A stretch of 6,587 bases of DNA from Gammaproteobacteria bacterium. GTDB taxonomy: Bacteria; Pseudomonadota; Gammaproteobacteria; Eutrophobiales; Eutrophobiaceae. Each line of letters starts with the position of its first letter. Position 1 is the first letter of the stretch. A program made the position numbers and the translations under genes. The notes under the pieces are model-generated. The model was not told where the DNA came from. It did no database searches and worked only from the letters and a program-made list of their open reading frames with translations. The stretch lies in NCBI GenBank assembly GCA_003645215.1, contig QNEM01000119.1, positions 1 through 6,587 of the forward strand. The letters are read 5' to 3'. Below are positions 1-4,853 of the stretch, in pieces.

Positions 1-48
1 CATGCAGCACTATCTTTAAATCCTACATCAATAAGGCACTGATCCGGC

Positions 49-819
49 ATGTTCCGCATAGCTACCTGGAATGTAAACTCACTGCGTGTACGATTACCAC
101 ACGTATTGCAATGGCTAGCGTCAGAACAACCTGATGTCCTTGCCTTACAGGAAACCAAGTTAACCGATGAAAATTTTCCAGTAGAAGAAATCAATAATGC
201 TGGCTATCAAGTCAGCTTCAGTGGTCAAAAAACCTACAATGGGGTCGCAACAATCAGTAAAACTGAAGCGACTAATATCATCACTGACTTTCCCAAACTC
301 ATCGATCCGCAAAGACGCATTCTTTGTAGCAATATAAATAATATCACCGTACTCAATCTTTACATCCCCAATGGATCTGAAGTCGATTCGGAAAAATATC
401 ATTACAAGCTGGAGTGGTTGTCTCATTTACGTCAATTTACTGAGTCGCTGGTCAATAAATATGAAAACGTGATTTTGCTGGGTGATTTCAATATTGCGCC
501 TGATGATCGTGATGTACATGACCCTGTCTCCTGGGAAGGGAAGGTACTGGTCAGCCAGCCTGAAAGAGATGCCTTTCAGTCACTTTTAAAACAAAGCCTT
601 ATTGATTGTTTCAGGATATTTAAGCAGGAGGAAAACAGCTTTTCCTGGTGGGATTATCGTGCGGCAGGGTTTGCACGTGACCGGGGATTACGTATTGATC
701 ATATTCTGGCGACGGACACGCTTGCTGACCTGTGCACATCGTGTCGTATCGATAAAACTCCCAGAGGCCTGGAAAGACCCTCAGATCACACACCCGTGAT
801 CGCTGATTTTGATATCTAA
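49..819 (+). CDS. xth: Exodeoxyribonuclease III (Xth family AP endonuclease)
   Basis: This 256-residue protein has the usual length and all the motifs of the ExoIII/AP endonuclease family. That family cuts DNA 5' of abasic sites and degrades duplex DNA 3' to 5' in base excision repair, in the cytoplasm. Visible landmarks are TWNVNSLR (6-13, Asn8), the metal-binding Glu in LQETK (Glu35), the Tyr of NLYIPNGS (Tyr105), the catalytic GDFNIAPD (Asp146, Asn148), WWDYR (200-204), RIDHIL (Asp217) and the terminal SDHTPV (Asp246-His247). No catalytic residue is missing. The ATG at 49 puts the family motif at the normal distance from the N terminus. A weak AAGG lies 12 bases upstream. In frame 1 a TGA at 40-42 could end an upstream gene only 6 bases before this start, but too little is visible to name it. 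No clear terminator follows. The family call is firm; the choice between the ExoIII-like and ExoA-like subgroups is not made. Confidence 0.97.
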   Translation: MFRIATWNVNSLRVRLPHVLQWLASEQPDVLALQETKLTDENFPVEEINNAGYQVSFSGQKTYNGVATISKTEATNIITDFPKLIDPQRRILCSNINNITVLNLYIPNGSEVDSEKYHYKLEWLSHLRQFTESLVNKYENVILLGDFNIAPDDRDVHDPVSWEGKVLVSQPERDAFQSLLKQSLIDCFRIFKQEENSFSWWDYRAAGFARDRGLRIDHILATDTLADLCTSCRIDKTPRGLERPSDHTPVIADFDI

Positions 820-836
820 AAAGGCTTTGGATCTTG

Positions 837-857
837 ATATGTGCCTAATATGTGCCT
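837..857 (+). repeat. Two 10-bp direct repeats upstream of rpmE
   Basis: The 10-mer ATATGTGCCT occurs at 837-846 and again at 848-857, a period of 11 bp or about one helical turn. The shorter GCCTGAG that ends this unit (854-860) recurs at 879-885. The repeats lie in the 168-bp gap between xth and rpmE. They could be an operator for the downstream gene, but no known regulator motif is recognised and chance is possible. I see no convincing sigma-70 promoter in this gap. Confidence 0.4.
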
Positions 858-987
858 GAGTAGTCGCAAAATCTCTTGCCTGAGCTCCCCGTTTTTACTA
901 AACTCCTCCTCCCTGTTTGTATGGCAAGCCCTGCAAATAGAACAAATTTGATAAATCACCGAAAAATTACTTAAAAATTAAGCTGTT

Positions 988-1188
988 ATGAAAACTGATA
1001 TACATCCTGCATACCAAGAGATTGATGTTAAATGTAGCTGTGGCAACACATTTAAAACCAAATCTACACTAAAAGATGAGCTGCACCTTGATGTTTGCTC
1101 ACAATGCCATCCATTCTATACCGGCAAACAGAAAATGCTTGATACAGCAGGTCGCGTTGATAAATTCAACAAGAAATACGGTATGTAA
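988..1188 (+). CDS. rpmE: 50S ribosomal protein L31, zinc-binding (C+) type
   Basis: The 66-residue product matches bacterial L31 from end to end: the MKTDIHP start, VKCSCGNTF, VCSQCHPFYTGKQ and a basic RVDKFNKKYG tail. The four zinc-site cysteines are all present as CxC (16 and 18) and CxxC (37 and 40). This is therefore the zinc-containing paralogue, not the cysteine-free YkgM-like form. L31 sits on the large subunit and helps bridge it to the small one. The ATG at 988 gives the expected length, although the sequence just upstream has no strong Shine-Dalgarno motif. The stop codon lies in the first copy of a 15-bp tandem repeat, and an intrinsic terminator follows 60 bases later. A longer open frame at 1076-1187 on the same strand is only the upstream extension of the nuclease frame. 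Confidence 0.98.
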   Translation: MKTDIHPAYQEIDVKCSCGNTFKTKSTLKDELHLDVCSQCHPFYTGKQKMLDTAGRVDKFNKKYGM

Positions 1189-1225
1189 TATAGACCATCG
1201 TAATATAGACCAATGTAATATAGAC
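1185..1225 (+). repeat. 15-bp tandem repeat after rpmE, about 2.7 copies
   Basis: Copies begin at 1185, 1200 and 1215, exactly 15 bp apart. The shared core is GTAATATAGACCA; the third copy is GTAATATAGACAAGG and diverges at its end. The first copy contains the rpmE stop codon (1186-1188), so the repeat occupies the 3' untranslated part of rpmE before the terminator. It may be simple slippage expansion. Its use as a binding site is unproven. Confidence 0.85.
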
Positions 1226-1249
1226 AAGGAACACCGTTTCTTTTCAATT

Positions 1250-1265
1250 AAAGGCGCTCACTATG
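1250..1265 (+). promoter_or_regulatory. Ribosome-binding site and ATG of the nuclease gene, inside the terminator hairpin
   Basis: AAAGG at 1250-1254 lies 8 bases before an ATG at 1263-1265, a normal Shine-Dalgarno spacing. The Shine-Dalgarno is in the 5' arm of the rpmE terminator stem and the ATG is in its loop, so the hairpin would mask initiation on a read-through transcript. This ATG is one base out of frame with the nuclease body. It is the best start signal nearby: after 1157 the nuclease frame itself has no ATG, GTG or TTG before the signal sequence. Confidence 0.5.
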
Positions 1266-1276
1266 GGCGCCTTTTT
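1250..1276 (+). terminator. Intrinsic terminator of rpmE, overlapping the nuclease start
   Basis: A perfect 8-bp stem pairs AAAGGCGC (1250-1257) with GCGCCTTT (1267-1274) around a 9-base loop. The last three T of the stem run on into a five-T tract (1272-1276). The position 60 bases after the rpmE stop fits a terminator for that gene. The same bases hold the ribosome-binding site and ATG of the next gene, so read-through or folding here would affect both genes. Confidence 0.8.
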
Positions 1277-2056
1277 ATTTGCCAGGCAATTTTCCTGGCA
1301 TTTTCTTTCCCTGGCAGTCAGGCATACAGTACTCCAGCAGATAACATCCTTTTGGCATCATGTGATCTTGGCGCAGCCGATGAAACTGCAGAAGTCACTC
1401 ATATTATCGATGGTGACACCGTCATTCTCAGGGATGGTCGTCACATACGTCTGATTGGAATTAATACGCCAGAGATTGGCCGCAATGGCAAGGCATCAGA
1501 ACCGGGGGCAGATGCTGCGCAGAAACATCTACAATCTCTACTCCAGGGACACAAACAAATCTTCCTGAAATTTGATGCTGAAGAATTTGATCGGTATGAA
1601 AGAACCCTGGCACATCTTTTTCTTCCTGATGGAGAAAACATCCAGGCAAATTTACTGGCAGAAGGATTGGCAATACCACTGACTATTCCACCCAACCTGA
1701 TTTACCTTGATTGTTACCTGCATCATTCAAATCAGGCAATAGCATCACAACGAGGCCTATGGAGTCTGCAACAATATAAACCTCTGGCCTCAACGACTCT
1801 AGACAAAAATATCCGGGGCTATCATGTCATTACGGGTAGAGTTGAGCGTATCGGAGAAAGCCGATCATCAATCTGGATCAATCTCAGGGAAAAAGTTGCA
1901 CTGCGTATCAAGCGTAAGGATTTAATATATTTTAATGCACCAGAGTTACATGATATGGAAGGCAAGATGATTCAGGTTCGCGGCTGGATTTATAATAAAA
2001 ACAAGGAAGTCAGGATCAATTTAAAGCATCGCTCTGATATGATGATTATCGAATAA
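1263..2056 (+). CDS. Secreted thermonuclease (SNase-like) with C-terminal OB-like domain; start needs a -1 shift
   Basis: This is a staphylococcal-nuclease-like protein, probably an exported phosphodiesterase acting on DNA or RNA. Its uninterrupted frame shows a signal-like stretch (LFICQAIFLAFSF then GSQA, 1271-1327), then DETAEVTHIIDGDTVIL, IRLIGINTPEIG and DRYERTLAHLFLPDG. These carry the equivalents of SNase Asp21 (second Asp of DGDT), Arg35, Glu43 and Arg87. The Asp40 position is Asn (INTPE), which I have also seen in relatives. The last ~90 residues (from GYHVITGRVERI) resemble a nucleic-acid-binding OB fold. The start is unclear. The ATG at 1263 has a good ribosome-binding site but enters the frame only after a -1 shift at the T-run 1272-1276, giving about 264 residues (MGAFFICQ...). 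Alternatives without a shift are an ATT at 1247, a TTG at 1157 or an ATG at 1091 inside rpmE. A sequencing error, a real mutation or slippage could each explain it. Family certain, start uncertain. Confidence 0.85.
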
Positions 2057-2115
2057 ATCACCCTTGCACATACGAGGGAACTGTTCGTTTTAAATCAATG
2101 TCTTAAAATTCAACC

Positions 2116-3576
2116 ATGAAAAATATTTTCTGTCTCATACTCTCTCTCATTCTGATTAATCTCAGTGGCTGCGCGGTCAACCCGGCGACAGGCGATCAGG
2201 ATCTGGTATTGATGTCAGAGCAAAGTGAAATTGCCCTGGGACGAAAGACAAATAAAGAAGTACTCCAGCATTACATTGTTTATGACAATCCTGAGCTGCA
2301 GGCCTACGTTAACGGGGTGGGTCAGGCACTGGCAGAGAATAGTCATCGTAATAATTTAATCTATCGATTTACAGTCCTCGACAGCAAAGATGTCAATGCC
2401 TTCGCATTGCCGGGGGGATACATCTACATCACACGTGGTTTGATGGCATATCTAAATTCTGAAGCTGAACTGGCAGCCGTGCTTGGTCATGAAATCGGCC
2501 ATATCACAGCGAGACACTCAGTCAGACAATATAGTGCAACACAACTGACAGGGATTGGTACAGTTCTGGCCTCAATTTTTATTCCAGGCATGAACCAGGC
2601 AAGCAGCCAGCTCATGCAGGTAATGGGCACCGCATTTATCAGGGGCTACGGCAGAGAACACGAACTGGAGGCCGACAAGCTGGGGGCAGAATATGTAGCA
2701 AGAACGAATTACGATGCTGAGTCCATGCTGGATGTGATCCGGGTTCTGAAAAATCAGGAAACATTTGAAACCCAGCGCGCCAACTCAGAGGGTCGCGAAA
2801 CTCGCATATATCACGGACTGTTCTCAACACACCCGGACCATGACACACGTCTGCAGGAGATTGTTGCCTATGCCAGTAAATACCAGAGTCAACCGGATAG
2901 CAGAAAAGGCGAAGCGGAATACCTGAACCAGATCGATGGACTCATTTTTGGAGACAGCCCGCAACAGGGCATCACCCGGGGTAATAATTTTTATCACGAG
3001 TCATTGGGTATAGGCATCACATTCCCCGGCAACTGGAATGTCACAAATCTGCCCAATAAGCTTGTTATCACTGCCCCCCAAGGGGCGGCAACCCAACAGA
3101 TACTTCTTGATGACATCAACAAAAAAATATCACCCAAAGCATTTATGATTCAGCGACTCGGCCTTAAAAACTTAAGGAATGATCAGCCACTAACAATAAA
3201 TGGGCTTGATGCACACACCGGCATTGCCACGATCAATACCGGCGAGGGAAAGCGCAGCGCCAGATTCACCGTGATTTATTTTAATCATCAAGCTTATATC
3301 CTGGTTGGTGTCAGCAAAGACCCCGGAGCCCTGTCGCATTATGATGCCGCGTTTATGGAAACCGCCAGAAGTTTCCACCAATTAGCAGGGGATGAGCGTT
3401 TGCTTGCCAAACCGCTCAGACTAGAGATTATTGAATCGACTGAAGATACAAATTTCAAATCGCTAGCCAGCCAATCGCCACTGGAACAATATCAGGAAGA
3501 GAAACTTCGGCTCCTGAATGGCCTTTATCCAACTGGTGAAGCCAACTCGAAACCGCTGTTGAAAATTGTCAATTAA
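2116..3576 (+). CDS. M48-family zinc metalloprotease, lipoprotein
   Basis: This 486-residue protein is an M48 peptidase of the BepA/LoiP-like periplasmic group, which handles misfolded outer-membrane or envelope proteins. It starts with a lipoprotein signal ending in the lipobox LSGC (16-19, lipidated Cys19). The next residue is Ala, so outer-membrane sorting is expected. The catalytic core follows: FALPGGYIYITRGLM (96-110), the zinc site HEIGH (125-129) and the third-ligand motif ELEADKLGAEY (Glu185). STHPDHDTRL follows downstream. All metal ligands are intact. From about residue 290 there is a further ~195-residue region (NNFYHESLGIGITFPGNW onward, ending LLNGLYPTGE and LLKIVN). It is not the TPR domain of BepA, and I cannot name it. 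The ATG at 2116 is chosen because it gives a complete lipoprotein signal; no clear Shine-Dalgarno precedes it. The gene starts 59 bases after the nuclease. Confident for family, moderate for physiological role. Confidence 0.95.
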   Translation: MKNIFCLILSLILINLSGCAVNPATGDQDLVLMSEQSEIALGRKTNKEVLQHYIVYDNPELQAYVNGVGQALAENSHRNNLIYRFTVLDSKDVNAFALPGGYIYITRGLMAYLNSEAELAAVLGHEIGHITARHSVRQYSATQLTGIGTVLASIFIPGMNQASSQLMQVMGTAFIRGYGREHELEADKLGAEYVARTNYDAESMLDVIRVLKNQETFETQRANSEGRETRIYHGLFSTHPDHDTRLQEIVAYASKYQSQPDSRKGEAEYLNQIDGLIFGDSPQQGITRGNNFYHESLGIGITFPGNWNVTNLPNKLVITAPQGAATQQILLDDINKKISPKAFMIQRLGLKNLRNDQPLTINGLDAHTGIATINTGEGKRSARFTVIYFNHQAYILVGVSKDPGALSHYDAAFMETARSFHQLAGDERLLAKPLRLEIIESTEDTNFKSLASQSPLEQYQEEKLRLLNGLYPTGEANSKPLLKIVN

Positions 3577-3615
3577 TCTGACTAGAAACCGTCAATTTCC
3601 ACATAAATTTGGTAG

Positions 3616-3657
3616 AAGTTAGCTTGGTTGTTTAAGCTAATTTCTAGGTTTTCCTAG
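3616..3657 (+). terminator. Two adjacent hairpins after the M48 gene, weak terminator candidate
   Basis: TTAGCTT (3619-3625) pairs with AAGCTAA (3634-3640) around an 8-base loop, and can extend three more pairs outward with one G-U. Directly after it, CTAGG (3644-3648) pairs with CCTAG (3653-3657) across four T. The hairpins begin 40 bases after the M48 stop, as expected for a transcript end. The first stem is AT-rich and the T-tract is interrupted, so intrinsic termination may be inefficient. Confidence 0.4.
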
Positions 3658-3688
3658 GTAAGTTATTGCTGTGATTAACAATCAAATA

Positions 3689-3723
3689 TTATCCACAATT
3701 TCTGTGGATAACTCTGTGGATGA
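3689..3723. promoter_or_regulatory. Cluster of three DnaA-box-like 9-mers
   Basis: TTATCCACA at 3689-3697 is a perfect match to the classical strong DnaA box. TGTGGATAA at 3703-3711 is the same box inverted, also perfect. TGTGGATGA at 3715-3723 is inverted with one mismatch. The second and third boxes are spaced 12 bp apart. Boxes one and two also form a perfect 9-bp inverted repeat with a 5-base centre, so a hairpin or a dimeric-regulator operator is an alternative reading. No dnaA, dnaN, mnmG or parAB gene is visible nearby, so the site could be an origin, a DnaA-titrating site or a DnaA-regulated promoter. Confidence 0.55.
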
Positions 3724-3749
3724 GATGAGTACAGCGTGCTCCAAATGGC

Positions 3750-3825
3750 TTAAATATTAACTTTGTATCAAATCAGTCATTTTTTAACCGATTTAAATAT
3801 TACTATTATAATCAATTAGTTACAC
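3750..3825. other. AT-rich stretch with a 10-bp direct repeat beside the DnaA boxes
   Basis: TTAAATATTA occurs at 3750-3759 and again at 3793-3802, with a run of six T at 3780-3785 between them and TATTATAATC-like sequence after. This very AT-rich stretch starts 27 bases after the DnaA-box cluster. It is the kind of sequence that unwinds easily, but AT-rich intergenic DNA is common and the repeat is short. Confidence 0.35.
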
Positions 3826-3938
3826 GACCTATTGCGGCTCGCAGCCATTTGTTGTTGGCTCAATCAACAATCAGCCATCATTGGCACCATCGTTGTGCAT
3901 AAATTCATTCTAAAAACCCCTGGATTTGATCCCTGTCT

Positions 3939-3966
3939 GAACTTTTGGTCATCATTTCAGTCCTAA
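3939..3966 (+). promoter_or_regulatory. Sigma-E / AlgU-like promoter for the sRNA
   Basis: GAACTT at 3939-3944 is an exact match to the -35 element of RpoE/AlgU-type envelope-stress promoters. It is followed after 16 bases by TCCTAA (3961-3966), close to the usual TCTGA/TCTAA -10. Transcription would begin near 3972, 14 bases before the first stem-loop's minimal stem. A sigma-70 alternative with TTGATC at 3926 and TCATCA at 3949 is poorer. The closest parallel known to me is ErsA of Pseudomonas, which is under the envelope-stress sigma factor. Confidence 0.5.
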
Positions 3967-3971
3967 TTACA

Positions 3972-4089
3972 AGTGGATTTTCCTGCTCGATTCCTCCCTC
4001 GAGTAGGTATAGAACCCCGGTCTCCCCAGCCGGGTAACCTTGGCCCCGGTATGCCCTCCCTCCCCTTGAAGCACCGGGGCCTCTTTTTT
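3972..4089 (+). ncRNA. Candidate trans-acting sRNA with three C-rich hairpin loops
   Basis: Three consecutive stem-loops end in a strong terminator. Stem 1 pairs CCTGCTCGA (3982-3990) with TCGAGTAGG (3999-4007), including one G-U, around the loop TTCCTCCC. Stem 2 pairs CCCGG (4016-4020) with CCGGG (4030-4034) around TCTCCCCAG. Stem 3 is the terminator (4042-4081), with CCCTCCCTCCCC in its loop. Every loop thus offers an anti-Shine-Dalgarno sequence, typical of Hfq-dependent repressors of translation. The 5' boundary is inferred from the promoter and the 3' end from the T-run, giving about 118 nt. The place next to engB recalls Spot 42, ErsA and Xanthomonas sX13, all in the polA-engB neighbourhood, and sX13 also has C-rich loops; here the M48 gene replaces polA. 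No open frame fits. It could instead be an independent family. Confidence 0.72.
4042..4089 (+). terminator. Strong intrinsic terminator of the sRNA
   Basis: A 9-bp GC-rich stem pairs GGCCCCGGT (4042-4050) with ACCGGGGCC (4073-4081). Two inner G-C pairs (4053-4054 with 4071-4072) are possible. Six T follow at 4084-4089. The T-tract is only on the plus-strand side, so the hairpin terminates rightward transcription and not engB, whose stop codon is 8 bases away on the other strand. Confidence 0.9.
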
Positions 4090-4096
4090 AAGGAAA

Positions 4097-4693
4097 TTAT
4101 GTGTAATTAAACCACTGATCAAGTACTGCCCTGGCCTCTTCCGCACCCGTCTTTTTCAAGGCTGAAAATAGTTGAATCGATACCAGATCATCATTGATAC
4201 GCCCTTTGAGCTTTTGTAACAAGGACATCCCGGCACCACGAGAGAGTTTGTCCGATTTATTCAACAAGATATGCGTGGGAAGCCCTACATCGAGCGCCCA
4301 ATCAAGCATCTGCTGGTCTTCAGGTTTAAGCGGGTGGCGGATATCCATAATCAAAATCAGGCCTGACAATGCATTTCTTTCCTGAAAATATCTGTTAAGT
4401 GTTGCCCCCCAATGCTTGCGCATGGCAACAGGAACCTTTGCATAACCATATCCAGGCAGATCAACCAGGCGCCGCTCATCGTCCAGTACAAAGACATTCA
4501 TCTGCTGGGTTCGGCCAGGCGTTTTACTGATACGTGCCAGCTTCGAATTTGCCGTAATCACATTGAGGACGCTGGATTTACCCGCATTAGATCTCCCTGC
4601 AATCGCGACCTCAGTGCCCATATCATCAGGCAATTGCCTGATTTCATGTGCACCCATGAGGAATGTGCTCTTGTTATAGTTGTTTTTTGACAA
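4097..4693 (-). CDS. engB: Ribosome-biogenesis GTPase EngB (YihA/YsxC)
   Basis: The 198-residue protein is a TRAFAC-class GTPase needed for large-subunit assembly in the cytoplasm, and normally essential. In order it shows a short N-terminal STFLMGAHEIRQLP segment, the P-loop GRSNAGKSS (33-41), the switch TPGRTQQMNVF (58-68), the G3 motif DLPGYG (78-83), the G4 motif NKSD (144-147) and a late SALKKTG. Length fits the family (about 195-215). The start is a TTG at 4693-4691, supported by GGGGA seven bases upstream. An ATG at residue 13 would remove the conserved STFL segment and is less likely. The gene is convergent with the upstream sRNA and divergent from the cytochrome gene, 160 bases away. 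A weak promoter-like TTGAAT with CAATAT 17 bases on lies upstream on its strand. No terminator with a T-run is seen on the minus strand, so its transcript may run antisense to the sRNA. Confidence 0.97.
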   Translation of the reverse strand: MSKNNYNKSTFLMGAHEIRQLPDDMGTEVAIAGRSNAGKSSVLNVITANSKLARISKTPGRTQQMNVFVLDDERRLVDLPGYGYAKVPVAMRKHWGATLNRYFQERNALSGLILIMDIRHPLKPEDQQMLDWALDVGLPTHILLNKSDKLSRGAGMSLLQKLKGRINDDLVSIQLFSALKKTGAEEARAVLDQWFNYT

Positions 4694-4705
4694 TTTTTTG
4701 TCCCC
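4691..4705 (-). promoter_or_regulatory. engB ribosome-binding site and TTG start
   Basis: On the minus strand GGGGA (4705-4701) is followed by C and six A, then TTG (4693-4691). The purine run and the 7-base gap make this the best start for engB. The sequence TGGGGA here is exactly complementary to TCCCCA in loop 2 of the neighbouring sRNA (4023-4028). Confidence 0.6.
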
Positions 4706-4853
4706 AAAGACAGTAATACTACACGTCCACGCCGATATTGAGTAAAATGCGCCCTGTATTCAAATCTACCTGGTTTTTTGCAGATACATTAAAACAATAA
4801 AGCAAAACCTCAGGCAGGAAATTAACATTCATTCTCAGGGTTCGACAGTCATT

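Larger units (their letters stand above)
3577..3938. other. Gap without protein genes between the M48 gene and the sRNA promoter
   Basis: I find no credible reading frame here on either strand. The region holds two hairpins (3616-3657), three DnaA-box-like sites (3689-3723), an AT-rich stretch (3750-3825) and a patch of short inverted GGCT/AGCC elements at 3834-3884, for example AGCCA at 3843-3847 with TGGCT at 3856-3860. No GATC is seen until 3928. A possible sigma-54-like TGGCAC at 3881 lacks the correctly spaced second half and is not called. Confidence 0.6.

Noticed and set aside
1..48. The end of an upstream gene (frame 1, stop at 40-42)
   Set aside because: Only 13 codons are visible and they match nothing I recognise, so no gene is called.
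160..426. An 88-codon minus-strand frame within xth
   Set aside because: It lies opposite the ExoIII motifs and shows no domain or start signal of its own.
1263..1454. A separate 63-codon gene starting at ATG 1263
   Set aside because: It has a good start signal, but after the first few codons it is the shadow of the nuclease frame, which carries the conserved DGDTV and INTPE motifs. I treat the ATG as the nuclease start with a shifted frame.
3881..3898. A sigma-54 promoter for the sRNA (TGGCAC ... GTGCAT)
   Set aside because: The GG and GC elements are two bases too far apart for sigma-54.
4412..4690. A 92-codon frame on the plus strand inside engB
   Set aside because: It is the mirror of strongly conserved engB coding sequence, with no start signal and no recognisable protein features.
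4687..4692. A perfect TTGACA as -35 of a cytochrome promoter
   Set aside because: It overlaps the engB start and no acceptable -10 lies 16-18 bases downstream.
4747..4800. A 17-codon frame (MRPVFKSTWFF...) ahead of the cytochrome gene
   Set aside because: It is short, has no good ribosome-binding site and no resemblance to a known leader peptide; chance frames of this size are common.
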